Of a stretch of 64,000 nucleotides of DNA, positions 1 to 7,768 are shown piece by piece. The notes below the pieces were generated by a model. It had not been told where the DNA came from and ran no database searches. It saw only the letters and a program-made list of their open reading frames with translations. Source of the stretch: Gemmatimonadota bacterium. Lineage in GTDB: Bacteria; Gemmatimonadota; Gemmatimonadetes; Palauibacterales; Palauibacteraceae. Made by a program: the position numbers and the translations under genes. The stretch spans positions 18,367 through 82,366 of the forward strand of contig JAJEEM010000022.1 in assembly GCA_022820995.1 (NCBI GenBank), given 5' to 3'. Position 1 is the stretch's first letter; each line of letters starts with the position of its first letter.

Positions 1-615
1 CCCGACGCCCCACGCGATCCAGTTGAAGCCGAGCAGGAGACTGAGTCCCGGCGACGCGAGCAGGAAGATCTTGAACAGCGGGACGCCGCTCCAGAACAGT
101 GCGGCGAGCAGGAGCGCACCGAAGATCATCGCGCTCCCGAGGTCCGGTTGCCGCAGCACGAGCGCGAACGGGATGAGCGTAATGACGGCGGGCTTCCAGA
201 GCTCCAGCAGCCGCTCGTACGGTCCCGGCGCGCCTCCCATCACGCGCGCCAGCATGAGGATCGTCCCCAGCTTCGCGACCTCCGCCGGCTGCAGTCGTCC
301 GGGGCCGAGTTCGAGCCAGCTCCCGTTCGGGCCCGTCCCGATGAACAGCACGAGGATGAGGAGAAGTACGCTGAGCCCGTAGGCCCAGGGCGCCAGCCAC
401 TCGAGGAAACGGAGCGAGAAGCGGGAAGTCACGGCCAGCGCGACGATCGCCACGCCGAACCAGTAGAGCTGGCGAACCCAGATACCGGTGGCCAGCGACG
501 GCACGTCGACGAGTCCGGCCGAATAGATCATCGCGATCCCGAGTCCCGTCAGGAACAGGACCAGCGCGAGGAGCGCCGGATCTCCCACGCCCGGGATTCG
601 CAGCCGGGCGATCAT
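1..615 (-). CDS. rodA: Rod shape-determining protein RodA (SEDS family), 3' part missing
   Basis: This is the first 205 codons of a SEDS-family peptidoglycan polymerase; the gene continues past the left window edge. RodA is the membrane glycosyltransferase that polymerises lipid II during cell elongation, working with the class B penicillin-binding protein encoded just upstream. Translation from the ATG at 615 gives several hydrophobic segments and the family motifs GRLQPAEVAKL and RQPDLGSA, which are diagnostic for RodA/FtsW. Neighbour context (mreBCD-mrdA) favours RodA over FtsW. The start ATG overlaps the mrdA stop as ATGA, so the two partners are probably translationally coupled. Confidence 0.93.
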   Translation of the reverse strand, partial: MIARLRIPGVGDPALLALVLFLTGLGIAMIYSAGLVDVPSLATGIWVRQLYWFGVAIVALAVTSRFSLRFLEWLAPWAYGLSVLLLILVLFIGTGPNGSWLELGPGRLQPAEVAKLGTILMLARVMGGAPGPYERLLELWKPAVITLIPFALVLRQPDLGSAMIFGALLLAALFWSGVPLFKIFLLASPGLSLLLGFNWIAWGVG

Positions 616-2450
616 CCGCCCGCCTGCACCCGAAGCGCTTCCGTCGGGCGGACGCCGGGCGTTTCCTCCGGCGGAAGGCCGAGCGCCTCGAGGTGACGGT
701 CCACGATCCCGGCCGCGAGAGGCACGGCGAGCGAGGGAGCCCCGTCCGGGTGCCCGTGCTCCACGACCGCCGCGATCACGATGCGCGGATCGTAGGCGGG
801 CGCGAACCCCACGAACCAGGAATGGGGCTCGCCGTGCGGGTTCTGGGCCGTGCCCGTCTTCCCGGCGAGCGTCCAGCGGGCCAGGCGGCTGCCGTAGGCG
901 GTACCTCCGGGCTCGTTCACGACGCGCGCCAGCGCGTCGACGAGCTGCCGCCGCTGGACCTCGCGGAGATCGAGCGTCCAGTCCGCGCGCCGCTGCGCGA
1001 GCATCTCGTCCCGTACGAGGTGGGGTCTGACGGGCGCCCGCCCCGTCGCCAGCGCCGCGTAGAACTGGGCCATGGCGAGCAGCGTCTGTTCGTTTTCTCC
1101 CTGCCCGATCGAGAGGTTCCATACGACGGCTTCGGTCCACCCGCCGCGCCCCAGCCGGTCGTCGTACCACTGTCGGGAGTCGGGGAAGAGACCCGGCCTC
1201 TCGGACGGGAGGTCAATCCCCGTCGTGCGCCCGAAGCCGAACTCCCCGACCCCCGCGAGGAGCGGGTCCAGACCGATCCGCTGCCCCGCCTGGTAGAACC
1301 AGACGTTGCACGAGTGCTTGATCGCTTCGGAAAGGTTCAGGCGGCCGTGTCCCCTCGACAGCCAGCAGCGGAAGCGGCGGGTGTGGTACCAGAGCCCGCC
1401 GTCGCATCCGTGCGTGTGGTAGGTGTCGATCGCGAGGTCGGCCGTCTTCATCCCGACGGCGGACATGATGAGCTTCCACGTGGAACCCGGAGGGTAGGAA
1501 GCGTTGGAGACCCGGTCGAGCAAAGGGTTGTCCGGATGTTCGCGAAGCGCGTTCCACAGATCGAGCGGGATGCCGCCGATGAACGCGTTGGGGTCGAAGG
1601 TGGGGTGGCTGTAGAGCAGGAGCACTTCTCCGGTGACCGGATCCAGCGCCACGACGCCGCCCCGCATGCCTTCGGGAAACACCGAATCCGCGTACACCTG
1701 CAGGTCGAGATCGATGCCGAGATGCAGATCCTCTCCGGGCACCGGAGCCTGCGCCTGCGCGACCCCCAGATCCCGCACGACCGAACCCAGGGCGTTCACC
1801 TCCGCATAGCGGATCCCGTCACGCCCGGCCAGCCTGTGCTCGTACTGCTGTTCGAGCCCCGCCTTCCCGATCGACCGGCCGGATTCGTAGCCGGCATACT
1901 CGGGTCGCGTCAGTTCTTCCGGACTGATCTCCCCGACGTATCCGATCATGTGCGCGACGGCGGACCCCGCCGGATAGCGCCGGTGCGGCCTCTGATCCAC
2001 GACGACGCGGCGAAACCGGGGTCGGCGCTCCTCGATGAACGCGACCTGCTCGAAGTTCGCGTTCTCCCGCACGACCAGCGCCTCGCCTGGACGGTCCCGG
2101 TTGCGCGACAGCAGCGCGGCGCGCCGCTCGGGCGACAGCTCCAGCCGCTCCGCGAGGCGATCGAGTCCGGCCGAGATGGAGTCGCGGGGACCGGGCAGCA
2201 TCGAAACGTCGTACCCGGGCACGTTGTCCGCGATGGCCCGTCCGTGGCGGTCGTAGATCGTCCCGCGCGGCGCCGGGACCGTGATGGTCCGCAGCCGGTT
2301 CTCGCTCGAACGGAGCGTGTACAGGTCGCTGCTGAAGATCTGGAGATTGATGAATCCGGCGGCGACGACCGAGAGGCAGAAGAAGATCGCGCGCGCCGCC
2401 CAGCGGCCTCGCTGTCTCCGGATCGAGCGGTGTTCGTTGTCGCCCTTCAC
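612..2450 (-). CDS. mrdA: Penicillin-binding protein 2 (elongasome transpeptidase)
   Basis: This is a 612-residue class B PBP that cross-links peptidoglycan in the elongation complex. It has one N-terminal membrane segment (about residues 20-38), a dimerisation/pedestal domain beginning around PRGTIYDRHG, and a C-terminal transpeptidase domain. The catalytic SxxK is GSTWK near residue 321, SxN is SCN near 380, and KTG is in AGKTGTAQ near 527. Length and order match PBP2. The start is GTG, with an AGGGGAGG Shine-Dalgarno that overlaps the mreD stop region. The stop overlaps the rodA start. It is the fourth gene of the mre operon. Confidence 0.95.
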   Translation of the reverse strand: MKGDNEHRSIRRQRGRWAARAIFFCLSVVAAGFINLQIFSSDLYTLRSSENRLRTITVPAPRGTIYDRHGRAIADNVPGYDVSMLPGPRDSISAGLDRLAERLELSPERRAALLSRNRDRPGEALVVRENANFEQVAFIEERRPRFRRVVVDQRPHRRYPAGSAVAHMIGYVGEISPEELTRPEYAGYESGRSIGKAGLEQQYEHRLAGRDGIRYAEVNALGSVVRDLGVAQAQAPVPGEDLHLGIDLDLQVYADSVFPEGMRGGVVALDPVTGEVLLLYSHPTFDPNAFIGGIPLDLWNALREHPDNPLLDRVSNASYPPGSTWKLIMSAVGMKTADLAIDTYHTHGCDGGLWYHTRRFRCWLSRGHGRLNLSEAIKHSCNVWFYQAGQRIGLDPLLAGVGEFGFGRTTGIDLPSERPGLFPDSRQWYDDRLGRGGWTEAVVWNLSIGQGENEQTLLAMAQFYAALATGRAPVRPHLVRDEMLAQRRADWTLDLREVQRRQLVDALARVVNEPGGTAYGSRLARWTLAGKTGTAQNPHGEPHSWFVGFAPAYDPRIVIAAVVEHGHPDGAPSLAVPLAAGIVDRHLEALGLPPEETPGVRPTEALRVQAGG

Positions 2451-2460
2451 AGCCTCCCCT

Positions 2461-2922
2461 TCACCTCGTGAGGGCCGAGACCAGCCTTGCCGCGACCCAG
2501 CACCCCGCCGTGGTCAGCGCGGCCGATCCGACACCGTCGACGAGCAGGGCGGCTGCCGACCAGTCTCCGACGACGAAGATCGCGATCGCCACGCGCAGGA
2601 GCCACGTCCCGAAGAAGACGAAAACCGGCATGACCCTGTCCGAGTCCGAATAGATCAGGTGCCGCACCCAGCCGACGAGCGCCCCCGCCAGCGAGAAGAG
2701 TAACATCGTCAGGCCCATCGGTCCCAGCGAGATCGCCGCTTCCATGAGGCCGATCACGCACCCGAAGGCCGCGGCCCGCCCCCACCGGAGCTGCAGCGAG
2801 CCCAGTATCAAGCCGCCTGCAACGAGGTCGGGCGCGACCGGCCATCGGCCCCAGAGCGGATGGAGGGCGAAGTGCAGGAGCAGCAGGAGCGCGGCGACAA
2901 ACCACCTTCCGGCGGGACTCAT
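2461..2922 (-). CDS. mreD: Rod shape-determining protein MreD
   Basis: This is a 153-residue, almost wholly hydrophobic protein placed between mreC and mrdA, which is the canonical location of mreD. MreD is an integral membrane partner of MreC in the elongasome. About five membrane-spanning segments can be seen. The reading frame is open further upstream, but the ATG at 2922 (MSPAGRWFVAALLLLL) overlaps the mreC stop as ATGA and starts directly before the first membrane helix, so I chose it. The sequence is poorly conserved in this family, so the call rests on topology and synteny. Confidence 0.88.
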   Translation of the reverse strand: MSPAGRWFVAALLLLLHFALHPLWGRWPVAPDLVAGGLILGSLQLRWGRAAAFGCVIGLMEAAISLGPMGLTMLLFSLAGALVGWVRHLIYSDSDRVMPVFVFFGTWLLRVAIAIFVVGDWSAAALLVDGVGSAALTTAGCWVAARLVSALTR

Positions 2923-3812
2923 CGACGGACCGGAGCCGTGTCGTTCGGCGCGGGCTCGGGCTCCGTCGGTGCAGACGCCGTGTCCGCTTCGACGTTGGCC
3001 GGCAACGCCGGCCGATTCCATACGAAAACGTCCCTGACCTCTTCCGGACGCACGGCAGGCTCCACGAAATAGCGCTTCATCCAGCCCGCTTCCGCCTCGG
3101 CGGGTTCGCGGATGTGCCCCACCGGCACGCCCGGCGGATAGACGCCGGAAATCCCCGTCGTGACGAGCAGAGTCCCCGCCGGTATGTCCGCCTGGAAGGG
3201 CGCGCCTTCGAGGAGGAGCACCGGTTGGCCTCCGTCCGCGCGCTGCGGCCGCACGAGCCCCGTAACGCCTTCCCCTTCGGCCAGAACGCTGACGCGGAAG
3301 TCGGGATGGCTCCAGAATTCGCCCCGCCCCCCTCGGCCGTGAGGGGCTCTGACGACGCCGACCAGCCCGATGCCGGTGAAGACGGCGACAGGAAACTCGC
3401 GACCCCGAAAATCAGGTCCCGACAACACGAACAGGTCCGGATTGCCGACGTTGGGACGTCCCGGGTAGACGACCGCCGCCTCGACCGAGCCCGCGGGGAG
3501 CGCCGCGAGAACCTGCGCCGAAGACCCTTCCCCGGCCGGCGTCGCGGGGTCCCGGTAGCGCAGCAGAAGTTCCGTGAGGGAGTCCCGCTCCGCCAGCAGG
3601 CCCTCGACGCGGCGCTCCACCTGTCCCCGCTCGGCCGCGATGCGATGGAGCAGCAGGAACGGGTAAAGGGCGGTGGCGCGGACCGTCGACTCCACCTGAC
3701 TCTGAAGGGCGCCGGACAGACCCGCGGCGATGCCGCTGAGGATGAGGGCGAGGGAGAAGAAGACGACATCGAGCAGCTTGCGACCCTGCGGCCGGACGCC
3801 CTGATCCCTCAC
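2919..3812 (-). CDS. mreC: Rod shape-determining protein MreC
   Basis: This is a 297-residue bitopic protein of the elongasome. An N-terminal membrane anchor lies at about residues 13-33. It is followed by a predicted helical/coiled segment around residues 55-85 and the beta-rich periplasmic MreC domain, with features such as GLVGVV and DIPAGTLLVTTGISGVYPPG. A Pro/Ala/Glu-rich tail closes the protein. The start is a GTG at 3812. It lies 27 bases downstream of mreB and overlaps mreD by four bases. Confidence 0.94.
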   Translation of the reverse strand: MRDQGVRPQGRKLLDVVFFSLALILSGIAAGLSGALQSQVESTVRATALYPFLLLHRIAAERGQVERRVEGLLAERDSLTELLLRYRDPATPAGEGSSAQVLAALPAGSVEAAVVYPGRPNVGNPDLFVLSGPDFRGREFPVAVFTGIGLVGVVRAPHGRGGRGEFWSHPDFRVSVLAEGEGVTGLVRPQRADGGQPVLLLEGAPFQADIPAGTLLVTTGISGVYPPGVPVGHIREPAEAEAGWMKRYFVEPAVRPEEVRDVFVWNRPALPANVEADTASAPTEPEPAPNDTAPVRR

Positions 3813-3839
3813 AGGCGGCGACTCAGAACGGGCTCGGCG

Positions 3840-4874
3840 TCAACTCGTGAGAACTCCACGATACCGTCCGAATTCCTCGAGGATCTTCCCGCAACCTCGA
3901 ACGACGCACGTGAGCGGTTCCGCATCGACGTGGATCGGGAGTCCCGTCTCCTCGCCCAGCAGCGTATCCAGTCCCCGCACGAGGGCGCCGCCCCCCGTCA
4001 TGACGACTCCCCGATCCACGATATCGGACGCGAGTTCCGGCGGCGTGATCTCGAGCGCCCGCCGAACCGCCGCCACGATCTGCTGGATCGGCTCCTGCAG
4101 ACACTCGCGGACCTCGGCCGAATGGATCCGCACGGTCTTCGGAATGCCGGAGACGAGATCCCGTCCCTTGACCAGCATCTCCTTGTCGTCATCGGTGGGA
4201 TAGGCCGATCCGATCTGGATCTTGACGGCCTCCGCCGTCGGCTCGCCGATGAGGAGGTTGTAGTTCTTCCGGAGGAAGGAGACGATCGTCGAGTCCAGTT
4301 CGTCGCCGCCGACCCGGATCGATGTGTCCGCGACCGAGCCCGAAAGCGCGATCACGGCGATCTCGCTCGTCCCGCCGCCGACATCGATGATCATATTGCC
4401 GGTCGGCGTCTCCACCGGCAGTCCGACGCCGACGGCCGCCGCCATCGGTTCCGCCACCATGTAGACTTCCTTGGCGCCGGCGGCATGCGCGCTGGACCGG
4501 ACGGCCCGGCGTTCGAGTTCCGTGATTCCGGACGGGACACCGACCACGACGAGCGGCCGGATCTTGAAGAACCGCGTGGTCATCACTTCCTTGAGGAAGT
4601 AGCGGATCATCATCTCGGTGATGTCCACGTCGGCGATGACGCCGTCCTTCAGCGGTCGAACCGCTTCGATCCCGCTCGGCGTGCGGCCGAGCATGCGCTT
4701 GGCTGCGAGGCCGATCCCTTCAATGCGTCCGGTGTCCTTTCGGACCGCGACGACCGACGGTTCGTTGAGGACGATACCCTCGCCTTCAACGTGTACGAGC
4801 GTGTTCGCGGTCCCGAGATCCACTCCGATCTTGCTGATCGGCAGGAAGTTACCCCGCAGCGACCACGTTGCCAT
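3840..4874 (-). CDS. mreB: Rod shape-determining actin homologue MreB
   Basis: This is a 344-residue bacterial actin that organises the elongation machinery under the cytoplasmic membrane. The phosphate-1 motif DLGTANT lies at about residues 19-25. The phosphate-2 motif IDVGGGTSEIAV and the adenosine motif TGGGALVRGLD are also visible. Length is typical of the family. It heads the mreBCD-mrdA-rodA cluster and is separated from the upstream ald gene by 236 bases that hold the probable operon promoter. Confidence 0.97.
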   Translation of the reverse strand: MATWSLRGNFLPISKIGVDLGTANTLVHVEGEGIVLNEPSVVAVRKDTGRIEGIGLAAKRMLGRTPSGIEAVRPLKDGVIADVDITEMMIRYFLKEVMTTRFFKIRPLVVVGVPSGITELERRAVRSSAHAAGAKEVYMVAEPMAAAVGVGLPVETPTGNMIIDVGGGTSEIAVIALSGSVADTSIRVGGDELDSTIVSFLRKNYNLLIGEPTAEAVKIQIGSAYPTDDDKEMLVKGRDLVSGIPKTVRIHSAEVRECLQEPIQQIVAAVRRALEITPPELASDIVDRGVVMTGGGALVRGLDTLLGEETGLPIHVDAEPLTCVVRGCGKILEEFGRYRGVLTS

Positions 4875-4950
4875 CTAGGAGGCCGCCCTTCCGGGCCGGC
4901 GCAGGATCGGTGGGCTGAAGGACACGGGTGGGACCCCTCCAAGGCGGCGA

Positions 4951-4980
4951 ATCGTACCCGAGACAGCCAGTCCGGGTGAA
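4951..4980 (-). promoter_or_regulatory. Possible sigma-70 promoter for the mre operon
   Basis: Read on the minus strand, TTCACC (4980-4975) is followed after 18 bases by TACGAT (4956-4951), about 75 bases before the mreB ATG. Each hexamer matches the consensus at four of six positions, so this is only suggestive. Confidence 0.3.
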
Positions 4981-4985
4981 GGACG

Positions 4986-5008
4986 CCGAAATGTAAACGT
5001 ACTTTCGG
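4986..5008. promoter_or_regulatory. Inverted repeat upstream of mreB, possible operator
   Basis: CCGAAATGTA and TACTTTCGG face each other across a four-base spacer, directly upstream of the candidate -35 box of mreB. The arms are perfect over CCGAAA/TTTCGG. The position suits a regulator-binding site, but I recognise no known operator. Confidence 0.3.
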
Positions 5009-5110
5009 ACACAGGAAAGTCGCCCCGCCGCTCCTCCGGCGGCCCGTTGCACAACCCCGCGCCGGCGTCGAGAGCGCTGCCGCCGGCTGCCGGTCCCGGG
5101 CGTCCCGGAC

Positions 5111-6232
5111 TCACGCGGAGAGCGCCTCGAGAGGCGTGTATTCGAGGTCGAACGCCTGCGCGACCGCCTCGTAGGTGACCCGCCCTCCCGCGATATTGAC
5201 GCCCAGGGCAAGGTCCGGATCCTCATCGCACGCCACCCTCCACCCTCGATTCGCCAGGTGCAGCACGTAGGGGAACGTCGCGTTCGTCAGGGCCAGGGTG
5301 GAAGTTCTCGGAACGGCCCCCGGCATGTTCGCCACGCAGTAGTGGATGACCCCGTGGACGGTGTAGGTGGGGTCGTTGTGCGTGGTCGGGCGGGCGGACT
5401 CGACGCAGCCGCCCTGATCCACGGCCACGTCGACGATGACGGAGCCGTCCTTCATCCGCCGCAGGTCGTCGTGTCGCACGAGCTTCGGCGCCTTCCCGCC
5501 GGGGACGAGCACGGCGCCGATCACGACATCCGCGCGTTCGATCCGCTCCAGGATCGAGTGGCGGTTCGAGTAGAGCGTATCCACGTTGGCCGGCATGACG
5601 TCCGCCAGATACCTGAGGCGCGGGAGATTGACGTCGAGGACCGTGACGTGGGCGCCGAAACCCGCCGCGATGGTCGCAGCGTTCGCGCCGACGACTCCGC
5701 CCCCGAGGATGACGACTTCCGCCGGGAGGACGCCCGGCACGCCGCCGAGAAGGATCCCGTACCCACCCGCGACCCGCTCCAGGTTCCCGGCCGCCTGCTG
5801 GATCGCCATGCGTCCCGCCACTTCGGACATGGGCGTGAGGAGCGGAAGTTCGCCCGTCGGTAGCTGGACCGTCTCGTAGGCCATCGCGACGCAGCCGCTC
5901 TCGAGCGTACGGTGCGTGAGGCGTTCGTCCGCCGCGAAGTGGAAGTACGTGAAGATGACCTGGTCGGTCCGCATCCGATCGTATTCGGCTTCGATGGGTT
6001 CCTTGACTTTCACGACGAGTTCGGCCCGGTCCCATACCTCGTCCGCCGTCCCCAGAATCTCCGCCCCCGCGGCGACGTACATGTCGTCCGGAAAGCCGCT
6101 GCCAAGCCCCGCGCCACGTTCGACGCACACCCTGTGTCCGGCCGCGACGAGCGCGGTCGCGCCGGCCGGCACGAGGGCCACGCGGTTCTCGTCCGTCTTT
6201 ATCTCCTTCGGTACGCCAACGATCATCTTCAT
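5111..6232 (-). CDS. ald: Alanine dehydrogenase
   Basis: This 373-residue enzyme interconverts L-alanine and pyruvate plus ammonia using NAD+/NADH. The N-terminus carries the AlaDH/PNT signature (VGVPKEIKTDENRVALVPAG). The Rossmann NAD-binding motif ILGGGVVGANAA lies near residue 175. The C-terminal VANMPGAVPRTST motif is typical of Ald and not of transhydrogenase alpha subunits. The start ATG at 6232 is 18 bases after the M16 protease stop, so the two are probably co-transcribed. It lies upstream of, but is likely separate from, the mre operon. Confidence 0.95.
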   Translation of the reverse strand: MKMIVGVPKEIKTDENRVALVPAGATALVAAGHRVCVERGAGLGSGFPDDMYVAAGAEILGTADEVWDRAELVVKVKEPIEAEYDRMRTDQVIFTYFHFAADERLTHRTLESGCVAMAYETVQLPTGELPLLTPMSEVAGRMAIQQAAGNLERVAGGYGILLGGVPGVLPAEVVILGGGVVGANAATIAAGFGAHVTVLDVNLPRLRYLADVMPANVDTLYSNRHSILERIERADVVIGAVLVPGGKAPKLVRHDDLRRMKDGSVIVDVAVDQGGCVESARPTTHNDPTYTVHGVIHYCVANMPGAVPRTSTLALTNATFPYVLHLANRGWRVACDEDPDLALGVNIAGGRVTYEAVAQAFDLEYTPLEALSA

Positions 6233-6250
6233 TCCCTCCAGGGGGGATAC

Positions 6251-7501
6251 TCAGGTCGCTTCCGCTGCGGGCCGCCCGCGGGCGGAGCCGGGCGCCAACT
6301 CGAGCGTCGCGAGCCGTTCGGGTGAAAAGTATGCGGCGGCTTCGAGACATTGCGCACGGTCGACCGCGTCGATTCTCGCCGCAACCTCGTCCAGGGTTCG
6401 ATACTCGTGGCCGTACAGGGCGACTCCGGCAAGCCGGTTCATACGGCTCGCCGGCGATTCGAGCGAGATCAGGACCTGTCCCTTCAGCTGGCTGCGCGTG
6501 TCGTCGAGCTCCTCAGGCGTGAGTCCTTCGCGTGCCAGGAGGGCCAATTCCTCCGCCAGCGCCTCGCGCGCAGCCCTCGCGGTCTCGGGCCGGGTCCCGA
6601 CGTAGGCGCCGACGTGGCCCGCCTGCTCATGGAAGCCGTGGAAGCTGTACACGGCGTAGGCGAGGCCGCGCGTTTCCCGGATTCGCTGGAAGAGCCGCGA
6701 ACTCATTCCGCCGCCGAGAGCGGTCGCCGTCACGTGGATGGCGTAGCGAAGGGGGTCGCGATACGGAACGGAGAGTCCCCCCGTCACGATGTGCGCCTGC
6801 CGGCCGCCCTCGCGCCGGATGCGCCGGAAGCCCGGTTCGCCGACCGGGGCCGGCGGGTCGGCCGGTCCGGGGGCGGCGGCCCGGTCGGGGAGCCAGCGCG
6901 TCAGTCCGTCGACGAGATCCTCGTGATCCACCGCTCCCGCCGCCGCCACGACGACGTTTCCCGGCCGGTACGCGCGTTCGTGCATCTCGGCCAGCGCGGA
7001 CACGGTCAGTCCCCGCACCGACTCGCGGGTGCCGAGGATCGGTTCGCCGTACGGATGTCCGCCGTAGAGGGCGCGTGCGTGCGCCTCGAAGGCGATGTCC
7101 TCCGGCACCTCCGCCGCGGCAGCGATCTCCTCCAGCACGACCTCGCGTTCCACGTCCAGGTCCTGTTCCGAGAGCCGCGGAAAAAAGGCGAGATCGCACA
7201 GCACGTCGAGCGCGACACCGAGAGCCCCCGCCGGCACGCGCGCGTGGAATGCGGTGAACTCGTGGGTCGTATAGGCGTCCAGCGCGCCGCCGAGCCGTTC
7301 CAGCTCCCAGGCGAGATCGCGAGCGGAGCGCCGGTGCGTCCCCTTGAACACCATGTGCTCCAGCAGATGGGACGCGCCGCCGTGCCCGGCATCCTCGTGA
7401 ACGCGGCCCTGCCGGACCCAGAGGCCGATGGCGACGGAGCGCACGGAATCCATGCGCTCGCTGAGCACGACGGGGCCGTCCGGGAGCCGGGTTCGGTACA
7501 C
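6251..7501 (-). CDS. M16 family zinc peptidase (processing-protease-like)
   Basis: This is a pitrilysin/mitochondrial-processing-peptidase-like protein of about 416 residues. The inverted zinc motif HxxEH is seen as HLLEH at residues 45-49, with the downstream acidic VEREVVLEEI segment supplying the third ligand. Two M16 domains are recognisable. The open frame continues upstream to a TTG at 7603, but those 34 codons are encoded by the palindromic repeat element, so I place the start at the GTG at 7501 (VYRTRLPDG). GGGAG directly abuts that start, which is unusually close for a ribosome binding site, so the start is uncertain. The order pnp-M16 protease is common in bacteria. Confidence 0.9.
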   Translation of the reverse strand: MYRTRLPDGPVVLSERMDSVRSVAIGLWVRQGRVHEDAGHGGASHLLEHMVFKGTHRRSARDLAWELERLGGALDAYTTHEFTAFHARVPAGALGVALDVLCDLAFFPRLSEQDLDVEREVVLEEIAAAAEVPEDIAFEAHARALYGGHPYGEPILGTRESVRGLTVSALAEMHERAYRPGNVVVAAAGAVDHEDLVDGLTRWLPDRAAAPGPADPPAPVGEPGFRRIRREGGRQAHIVTGGLSVPYRDPLRYAIHVTATALGGGMSSRLFQRIRETRGLAYAVYSFHGFHEQAGHVGAYVGTRPETARAAREALAEELALLAREGLTPEELDDTRSQLKGQVLISLESPASRMNRLAGVALYGHEYRTLDEVAARIDAVDRAQCLEAAAYFSPERLATLELAPGSARGRPAAEAT

Positions 7502-7512
7502 CTCCCGGTCGA

Positions 7513-7684
7513 GCAGTCCGTGGCAAGAGCCCTGCTGCGTTCGAGCGGCGGTGCATTTCGCCTGAATCGCTGCGCTCTGCGTTGCTCCTCGGTCACATAG
7601 CAACGGCTATGCTCCCTCGTCGCGCCTTGTCAGGCGAACGCCTCGCCACTCTCGGCGCTGACGCAGGGTCTTGCCACGGACTGC
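7513..7684. repeat. 172-bp nested palindromic repeat element (long form)
   Basis: The outer arms 7513-7535 and 7663-7684 are inverted copies that differ by one inserted base (core CAGTCCGTGGCAAGA). Inside are the perfect 9-bp pair TTCGCCTGA/TCAGGCGAA (7557-7565 with 7630-7638). At the centre is the perfect hairpin CATAGC-AACG-GCTATG (7596-7611). All three stems share nearly the same axis, so the whole element can fold as a cruciform or long hairpin. Its left arm is closely related to the left arm of the element at 36247-36312, which marks it as a dispersed repeat (REP or MITE-like). Confidence 0.75.
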
Positions 7685-7726
7685 CGAGCCGGCCTCCCGA
7701 GCCGGCAAGCGGCCGCATGTCCCGGG

Positions 7727-7750
7727 CCGGCCCGCGCGCAGGCGGGCCGG
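7727..7750 (-). terminator. GC-rich hairpin after pnp
   Basis: CCGGCCCGC (7727-7735) and GCGGGCCGG (7742-7750) form a perfect 9-bp stem with a 6-base loop, 19 bases downstream of the pnp stop. No U-tract follows, so it may stabilise or process the mRNA 3' end and not be an intrinsic terminator. Confidence 0.4.
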
Positions 7751-7768
7751 TACGTGACGTGATCAGGC

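Noticed and set aside
693..2471. Long plus-strand open frame of 592 codons opposite mrdA, with many similar ones elsewhere (for example 7913-10096 and 22307-24298)
   Set aside because: These lie antisense to clear genes, are rich in Arg, Pro and Gly, have no family motifs, and follow from the high GC at third codon positions.
7502..7768. CRISPR array or intrinsic terminator in the pnp-protease spacer
   Set aside because: There are no evenly spaced direct repeats, and the hairpins lack a T run. The structure is a nested inverted repeat instead.
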